Shown: positions 59,801 to 64,000 of the stretch, in pieces
Layout: every line of letters starts with the position of its first letter
Numbering within the stretch: position 1 is the stretch's first letter
The notes under the pieces: model-generated
What the model was told of the DNA's origin: nothing
Seen by the model: the letters and a program-made list of their open reading frames with translations, nothing else
Databases searched by the model: none
Program-made: the position numbers and the translations under genes
Assembly: GCF_001640805.2 (NCBI RefSeq)
Contig: NC_066843.1
Coordinates: forward strand, 2,974,380-3,038,379
Direction: 5' to 3'
DNA: 64,000 nt
Origin: Lates calcarifer
Taxonomy: Eukaryota > Chordata > Actinopteri > Centropomidae

Positions 59801-62800
59801 TGGAAAACAACAAGCACTCGAGCCTGTAGACATTTATTGGCGTGTGCCACATATAGTACTTGTCACCTTGTTGAGTACAAGAGGGTGACTGATGACTCAA
59901 GACCACGTGAATTTTTCCCATCACCTGCAAATGTGCATGTGAGGAGTAATAAAAGGTTTATGCAGTGTAACAGAGCCGTAGCCCACGCCCCCTCTGTGAA
60001 GTTCTCAACATATTATTCTGTATGAAACTACCTTTTTTCCCTTGATTCTCGAGTGTGCACTTCCACTCAATGATACACGTATAACATCACCTTTAACGCT
60101 TAATAAACACTTCAGCCATCTTTAAAAACCTGCACAGTCAAGATTAGATTTCAACCATAAAGGATTTTTCATCACTCTCTTAGAGTCAATGGGATCTTTT
60201 ACAGCAGCCAAAATACAGAGGAACTACAGTATGTCTGCCTCCTGAGGATTCTCACACGATGCTAATCATAACAAAATGTCTTTTGCTTATTCAGCCACCT
60301 TCGTGAGGAAGAGCCTCTTTTAAATCTCCTTTATGTCTCATACCTAAATGCCTCCTGTGATATGTTTCTGCTTGAACAGTATGCAGAGTTGCTTACAGCT
60401 TATTTCTGTCATGTCTGTTGCTTACATGTTGCTTGTCTATTGTGATTTCTGTCACTTGAATTTAGGGCATGATGATAGCTTGTAGTCCTCGTCAAATGCT
60501 GTGCTCTATGTTCTCACACGTCCTATTTTTGCATCTATCTGAACACAGGATGAAAAAAGGGTAAGCTTTAACTACACTGCACTAATTTATTAGAAGTATT
60601 TGCTCATGTTGTCTTTGTTGGGATTGTAATTTCTGTGGCTTTTTATAGATCTATGTAATGTGGAAGAAAAGGGGATTTGTTATGTGTATTATTAATGCTG
60701 TTTTGTCAATAGCACATGTTCATAAACGTAGCATGATAATCCCCCAAATCTCTTTTATTTGAACTCCAGTGGAGACGCAGGTGAGGATGCTGGTGACCTA
60801 GACTTCAGTGCGCTGCTCAAGAAAAGGTAAGGTCATCGACATCTTTCAGAGATGCTTCTTCCATCTTCAGACATCTTAAATTTGGTTTAATTCACAATCA
60901 TGATCAGGGAGAAGAAACAGGAGGAGCCCAAAGAGGAAGTGGACGTCTGGGAGATCTTAAAGGCGGCCAAGCCCTGCGACTACGAGAAGATTGCCTTTCA
61001 GTACGGCATCACAGACCTGAGGGGCATGCTGAAGAGGCTGAAGAAGATGAAGATCGAGCCCAAAAAGAGTGACGGTGAGGAGCGAGGGAAGAGACGGGAG
61101 AGAGGGGTTACGAGGCAAAAAGCAGACTGTGCACTAAGAGTGAGGCGGCAGGCGGGAAACGAGAGCTCTCTAATGCTGCAGGCTGTAAATACCAGCAGTG
61201 TTTAAAGGCCTCAGGGGAAAAGTTATATAGCTGGAACGACAGGTGGAATGTGTGCTGGCATATGCTTGCTGCTGGTTGGCACTTATGGATTATTTGGCTA
61301 TTAAAGCAGGGGGTGAACTATACTAACATGATACTTTATTAATACACAGCTTTCCTGAGGAAGCTGGATTCAGCCTACTCAGTGGACAAGGGCAAGAGGA
61401 TCCAGCTCTCTGTGGAAGTGGCTGACCCCGACGCTCCAATCAAGTGGCTCAAAAACGGACAGGAAATCAAACCATCAGCCAAGTGAGCCAATTACTACTA
61501 TTTAGGAGGTGCAATATGCAGTATATGTATCTGTGTCTATGTGAAATGTGTTGCACTGGACCATGATGCTGGGGAAGTATACTGGTGTGCTCTGTCCTAA
61601 ACTATGAAGTGGTTTGGCTTTGACTTCAGATCTACTTCTCATATTTACACATTATCATATTATCAAGTTGTTAAGCCGAATGTTGTGCATATTTATACAT
61701 CCAACAAAGCAACATTCGCAATCACTTGGAGCCTTGTTTCAGTTCACCTAGGAAAAGGTAAGTCCAATATTCACTCTCCTTTTAGTTTTTGTTTTGGTCT
61801 TTAACAAGTCCTAAGGAAGATATCTGGCTCTTGAGGAAAAGAGGGTGCAGTAAAACCCATACAATGAGATTGTATTTATTCTATCAAGTCATGATGTTTT
61901 ACTCGCGTATAGTATATGGTTTACGGGAAGGCCACTAAAATCTATAAATATTGAATAAACAACAATATTAGATTGTCTTATCTGAGCATTAGAATGACGT
62001 TCTGTAGAAAAAGGCTCTGCTCCAAGGCTGGATTTTTAGTTATTAGCATCAGTAATAAGTTATTTCTCAAGCTAATTGCAGCCACTAATGCTAGTTAATG
62101 CTAGTTCACAGGCTAACAGCTAGCCATGCTTGGCATTAGATAATTTAGCTTGCAAGCTTGATTACTTTGATTACGTAGTTAACATCATTCCAGTAAATAC
62201 ATGTAAAGTTGTAATAGCAACTTAATATGTTTACTGAAGGATTAGGCACTAAGAAAGGTGTTAGCATGCTAATGTTACCTTGCAACTGTTCAAGGCAGCT
62301 ATCATCAAAAGCAGCTGGTAATTGGTTGGACTACAGTTTAGTACAGTGGCCATTCAGAAAAGTCTGCACATAAACTGAAAACCACACCATTTCTCTGCAA
62401 ATGGTTACTTTAAAAATCTGTAGGAAGAACTCTGACTTTGGTATATGACTAACAGTGGATGTAAATGTTAGTTTTGAGCGTCTTTAGCCCACTGAGCTGT
62501 CTCCAGCGTCTGTGCTGTTTGCCTCTTTGCTCTTTTTCCCTCCTCCTTCAAAGGCTTCTTTTGGTGTTTTATTGAAGAGAGTACAGCTGTTGCAAGTGGC
62601 ATTTTTTCAATGACTCCACCATCTGCCATTTTGAGTAGCTTCATGCTGTTCATTGAAAATAAGGCAGCCCTCTTCCTGTTTTGATTAAGACAGTTACTAT
62701 GGGAGAGGGGACTTTTTTTTTTTTTTTTTTTTTTGCCCTGAACAGAGCCTCCTAGGAGGTTGTTTCCAGACTGTGCACTGTGACCATCGATCTATAACAA

Positions 62801-64000
62801 ATCAAAAGTTTGAGGCTACAGGACTTAGAGCTATTGGTATTGGGATTTTCTTTCCCTAGAATGAGCAAAGAGCCAGACTGATACAATCCTGCAGGGTCGT
62901 CTTTGTTTCATTACAAACAAACCGCTGCTGGCTGTGTGTACGTCTAGGATGATACATTCTGAATATCAAATTTAAGTTATTTGAGAAACAGAGATCTTCT
63001 ATGGCCAGGTAAGGCACAACAAGATGACTTAAATAAATCAGCTGCACCTCGAACGGTGGGGGGAAAAAAGATGGATTGATTTGAGAAATGTTACTATTTC
63101 CTCATCGCTCTGAACAGATCTGCTTTAGTCTGCCGCTATTTTCTGTCTCTTCAGTGGGTGCTGAAGTCACATGCTTCATATACGTCATGATTCATTTGCA
63201 ACAAGTCTGTCTCCTGTTAGCAGTTGAGTTGCATTCTGGGTAATGTAGGTGCCCGGTTTTGACAAGAAAGATGAATACACAGAGAGAAAGAGGGATACCT
63301 CTGGTTCTTCTGCAGCGATTTTGAGCCCAGCAATGTTACAGAAGTGCTGAGTTTGCGAAATTTCTGTTTCATGGAAGCCTCACAGCAGCTGACGTCATTA
63401 ATTTACAGACACTAAATTCTAATTTTACGCTAATTTGATCATTAAAAATTGTTTGACTCTTATGAAAACATCTCTGCCTCAGCTGTAGCTCCTGTTCATT
63501 CAGTTTTCAGACTACACCTACTACTAACAGCAGTCACCACCTTGACTTGTCTGATGATGCGAATGCCTGCAGCTCGTAACCATGGGAATCTCTCCCATCT
63601 CTACCTTGTATTATATGTGATGAGACCGTGGCGTTACTGTAGTCCTTTGACGTTTATCACCGTTTATGTTTGTACAGCAACACAAAATGTTGGTGTGTGG
63701 GAGCGTAAGTCTTGAGTGTGTGTGTGTGCACAGCTCTGAAGGTCTGTACAAGAATGCGTGGATTCTTTGTCTAGGTCTATATCTGTGAGTCACTCCGTTG
63801 TCTTCAGGCCCTTTGTGTCTGATTGTGTCTCAGATTTGCTGAAAGCAGTCTCTTGCTCTTTCTTTGTCTCACTCTCCTTGTTTGGTCTTTATCCTCCTCG
63901 TATAATCTTCCCCCATCATCCCTGTGCGTCCAGGTATGTGTTTGAGAGCGTGGGCAACAAGCGGACACTCACTATCAACAAGTGCAACCTTTCGGATGAC
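31776..64000 (+). CDS. mybpc2: Skeletal myosin-binding protein C, probably mybpc2 (5' part, runs off window)
   Basis: Sixteen exons join in frame to the first ~329 residues: 31776-31797, 47258-47293, 47495-47503, 47655-47675, 50312-50332, 50601-50618, 50919-50939, 53868-53882, 54564-54647, 54793-54941, 56462-56579, 56820-56868, 60770-60826, 60908-61074, 61350-61482 and 63934-beyond 64000. MyBP-C is a thick-filament protein of the sarcomere C-zone that tunes actin-myosin interaction. Seen: a Pro/Ala/Glu-rich N-terminus (~1-60); the C1 Ig domain (~65-172; [26 protein letters not shown]); the M-domain (~173-265; [37 protein letters not shown]); and the start of C2 ([18 protein letters not shown]). 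The cardiac C0 Ig domain is absent, so it is a skeletal type. The residues visible do not separate mybpc1 from mybpc2 cleanly (AGKHLQ and DVWE resemble MYBPC1). The neighbours emc10 and akt1s1 favour mybpc2. Confidence 0.93.
37350..37530. repeat. hAT-like repeat fragment
   Basis: GAGGTACTTGTACTCATG, TACTTAATACTTAAACTCCA and CTACATTTCAGAAGTAAGTG are phrases of the common teleost step-like repeat. Confidence 0.7.
42590..44115. repeat. Composite interspersed repeat with nested hAT-like insertion
   Basis: 42590-42925 carries repeated phrases (CCCCACAGGATGAATCCTAA, GCGCCACCAGCCGGTTGACA, TGTCATGAAATTTGG) of a known kind of teleost repeat. 42935-43080 is a hAT-like insertion (GTGGCGGAAGAAGTATTTG, AAGTAAAAGTACCAATG). 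The GCTAACATGCTAA-type end of the first family resumes at ~43300-43370 and ~43980-44110. Confidence 0.65.
47258..47293 (+). CDS. mybpc2: MyBP-C exon 2 (36 nt)
   Basis: Phase 1 to 1, donor GTAAGT, encoding [12 protein letters not shown]. The acceptor is a tandem GCAGCAG, so splicing 3 nt further in would drop one Ala. Confidence 0.88.
47495..47503 (+). CDS. mybpc2: MyBP-C exon 3 (9-nt microexon)
   Basis: CTTTTCAG, nine bases ACAAGAAGG, then GTAAGA. Phase 1 to 1; it adds Asp-Lys-Lys. Strong sites on both sides and phase fit support it despite its size. Confidence 0.75.
47570..47621 (+). repeat. (CATCAT/CAC)n microsatellite in MyBP-C intron 3
   Basis: About 17 CAT or CAC triplets filling a third of the 151-nt intron between two microexons. 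Confidence 0.95.
47655..47675 (+). CDS. mybpc2: MyBP-C exon 4 (21 nt)
   Basis: Acceptor CATTCAG, donor GTAAGA, phase 1 to 1, encoding EKPAEEE. Confidence 0.85.
47676..50311. other. MyBP-C intron 4
   Basis: No certain exon. Contains a CA microsatellite near its start, a hAT-like repeat tail at ~48575-48650 and an AAAC run at ~49670-49690. Confidence 0.6.
47774..47820 (+). repeat. (CA)n microsatellite
   Basis: About 23 CA units, ~100 bp downstream of exon 4. Confidence 0.96.
50312..50332 (+). CDS. mybpc2: MyBP-C exon 5 (21 nt)
   Basis: Acceptor CATTGGCAG, donor GTAAGC, phase 1 to 1, encoding EMQPDVE. Confidence 0.83.
50601..50618 (+). CDS. mybpc2: MyBP-C exon 6 (18 nt)
   Basis: Acceptor CATTAACAG, donor GTAAGA, phase 1 to 1, encoding EVQAAV. 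Confidence 0.82.
   Translation, partial: KSRLL
50919..50939 (+). CDS. mybpc2: MyBP-C exon 7 (21 nt)
   Basis: Acceptor TTTTCATTCAG, donor GTAAGG, phase 1 to 1, encoding ANNEPRD. Confidence 0.8.
50940..53867. other. MyBP-C intron 7
   Basis: 2.9 kb of AT-rich non-coding sequence. A few degenerate TTAGGG-like phrases occur at ~52430-52460. No gene or clear repeat family recognised. Confidence 0.55.
53868..53882 (+). CDS. mybpc2: MyBP-C exon 8 (15 nt)
   Basis: Acceptor TCCGATGCAG after a long pyrimidine tract, donor GTAAGA, phase 1 to 1, encoding ELPPD. Confidence 0.82.
54564..54647 (+). CDS. mybpc2: MyBP-C exon 9
   Basis: Acceptor ACATCACAG, 84 nt, phase 1 to 1. It encodes [20 protein letters not shown] and PESVTATK, leading into C1. 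The donor GTCTGG is weak. Confidence 0.85.
54793..54941 (+). CDS. mybpc2: MyBP-C exon 10 (C1 domain, first half)
   Basis: Acceptor CTTGGCCAG, 149 nt, ends in phase 0. It encodes [12 protein letters not shown], then [20 protein letters not shown], the conserved first half of C1. The donor GTTTGT departs from consensus. Confidence 0.93.
54962..55190 (+). mobile_element. Teleost SINE-like interspersed repeat
   Basis: Phrases GTCAATTTTTATTTATATAG, CACCAAATCACAAC, GCAGGTCTAGACCATACTCT, CCCAACAATTCCCACCATGA and CAGTGTGGGCGGCTATCTGC occur in the order of a very common teleost repeat. It starts only 20 bp after exon 10. Confidence 0.75.
55250..55640 (+). repeat. Interspersed repeat, same family as 42.6 kb
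   Basis: Contains GTCCCCAGAGGATGAATCCT, GGATGGATTGACATGAAATT and TTAGCATATGTTAGCATGCT. Confidence 0.65.
56462..56579 (+). CDS. mybpc2: MyBP-C exon 11 (C1 domain, second half)
   Basis: Acceptor CTCTCTGTCAG, donor GTAGGG, 118 nt. It encodes [20 protein letters not shown] and [14 protein letters not shown], with the Ig-core Tyr and Cys. Confidence 0.94.
56820..56868 (+). CDS. mybpc2: MyBP-C exon 12 (C1-M linker)
   Basis: Acceptor CGGTTTCAG, donor GTGAGT, 49 nt, phase 1 to 2, encoding [17 protein letters not shown]. Confidence 0.88.
57900..58590 (+). repeat. Minisatellite, unit ~34 bp
   Basis: Many diverged tandem copies of a unit built around AGTTAGCTAAAAGTAACAGA followed by TAAATGGTTGAAAT. 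Unit boundaries drift, with clear copies between ~58090 and 58580. Confidence 0.9.
58978..60010. mobile_element. Probable degenerate DNA-repeat block
   Basis: Starts with GAATGCCAAAATAAAGGAAG, resembling the end of a widespread fish element. It is followed by ~1 kb of repeat-like sequence (GCCTCAACCATGCCAGG, CCAAAACCATTCACAGTG). The right boundary is uncertain and no transposase is seen. Confidence 0.45.
60549..60560 (+). CDS. mybpc2: Candidate 12-nt alternative microexon of MyBP-C
   Basis: GAACACAG, twelve bases GATGAAAAAAGG, then GTAAGC. Phase 2 to 2, matching the phase of the flanking exons 12 and 13. Inclusion would insert Met-Lys-Lys-Gly after Ser in the C1-M linker without a stop. It may equally be chance. 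Confidence 0.4.
60770..60826 (+). CDS. mybpc2: MyBP-C exon 13
   Basis: Acceptor GAACTCCAG, donor GTAAGG, 57 nt, phase 2 to 2, encoding [18 protein letters not shown]. The LDFSxLLKKR motif opens the M-domain region. Confidence 0.92.
60908..61074 (+). CDS. mybpc2: MyBP-C exon 14 (M-domain)
   Basis: Acceptor ATGATCAG, donor GTGAGG, 167 nt. It encodes the M-domain core [20 protein letters not shown] and [19 protein letters not shown], nearly invariant across MyBP-C paralogues. Confidence 0.95.
61350..61482 (+). CDS. mybpc2: MyBP-C exon 15 (start of C2)
   Basis: Acceptor AATACACAG, donor GTGAGC, 133 nt, phase 1 to 2. It encodes [20 protein letters not shown] and [17 protein letters not shown]. 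Confidence 0.94.
61483..63933. other. MyBP-C intron 15
   Basis: Repeat-rich intron with GCTAATGCTAGTTAATGCTA-type sequence at ~62040-62320, a repeat-like block at ~62460-62690 and a T tract at 62713-62734. No additional exon recognised. Confidence 0.6.
62713..62734 (+). repeat. Poly(T) tract
   Basis: 22 consecutive T. Confidence 0.97.
63934..64000 (+). CDS. mybpc2: MyBP-C exon 16 (C2 continues, cut by window end)
   Basis: Acceptor GCGTCCAG, opens in phase 2 to complete a Lys codon. It encodes [20 protein letters not shown] followed by DD up to the last base. The exon is truncated by the window, not broken. Confidence 0.93.

Overview
The window is nuclear DNA of a ray-finned fish, most likely a percomorph teleost. 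It has short coding exons with consensus GT-AG splice sites, long AT-rich introns, many microsatellites and several dispersed repeats typical of teleosts. No bacterial, phage, CRISPR, rRNA or tRNA features were seen. All calls come from reading the sequence. Gene names rest on remembered family motifs and synteny, not on a database search.

Layout. (1) akt1s1 (PRAS40, plus strand) has five coding exons from 578 to 3823 and a CA-repeat-rich 3'UTR ending near 4651. (2) A convergent minus-strand gene encodes a short stand-alone PRY-SPRY (B30.2) protein. Its five coding exons run from 11791 down to 5120. It has no RING, B-box or coiled coil, and its first microexons resemble those of the myosin-binding protein C gene further along the window. 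(3) 11.8-19.8 kb is intergenic, with transposon-derived inverted repeats. (4) emc10 (ER membrane protein complex subunit 10, minus strand) has seven exons from 24914 down to 19803 and encodes 256 aa. (5) 24.9-31.8 kb is intergenic and upstream of the next gene. (6) A skeletal-type myosin-binding protein C gene (plus strand) starts at 31776 and runs off the window end. It is probably mybpc2, because EMC10 and MYBPC2 are neighbours in human 19q13.33 and AKT1S1 lies in the same band. After a 15.5-kb first intron come seven phase-1 microexons of 9-36 nt, then the C1 Ig domain, the M-domain and the start of C2. The window stops in frame inside C2.

The genes do not form a pathway. PRAS40 is an mTORC1/Akt signalling protein, EMC10 works in ER membrane protein insertion, and MyBP-C is a sarcomere protein. 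The neighbourhood is best read as conserved synteny with human 19q13.33.

The most interesting signals are: the MyBP-C-like 5' exons on the B30.2 gene, which suggest a chimeric gene; the fully symmetric microexon cassette of the MyBP-C gene; a candidate 12-nt microexon and a candidate 21-nt poison exon near the M-domain; an intron of the B30.2 gene built almost wholly from a fold-back element; and a CpG-rich, promoter-like block inside the last akt1s1 intron.
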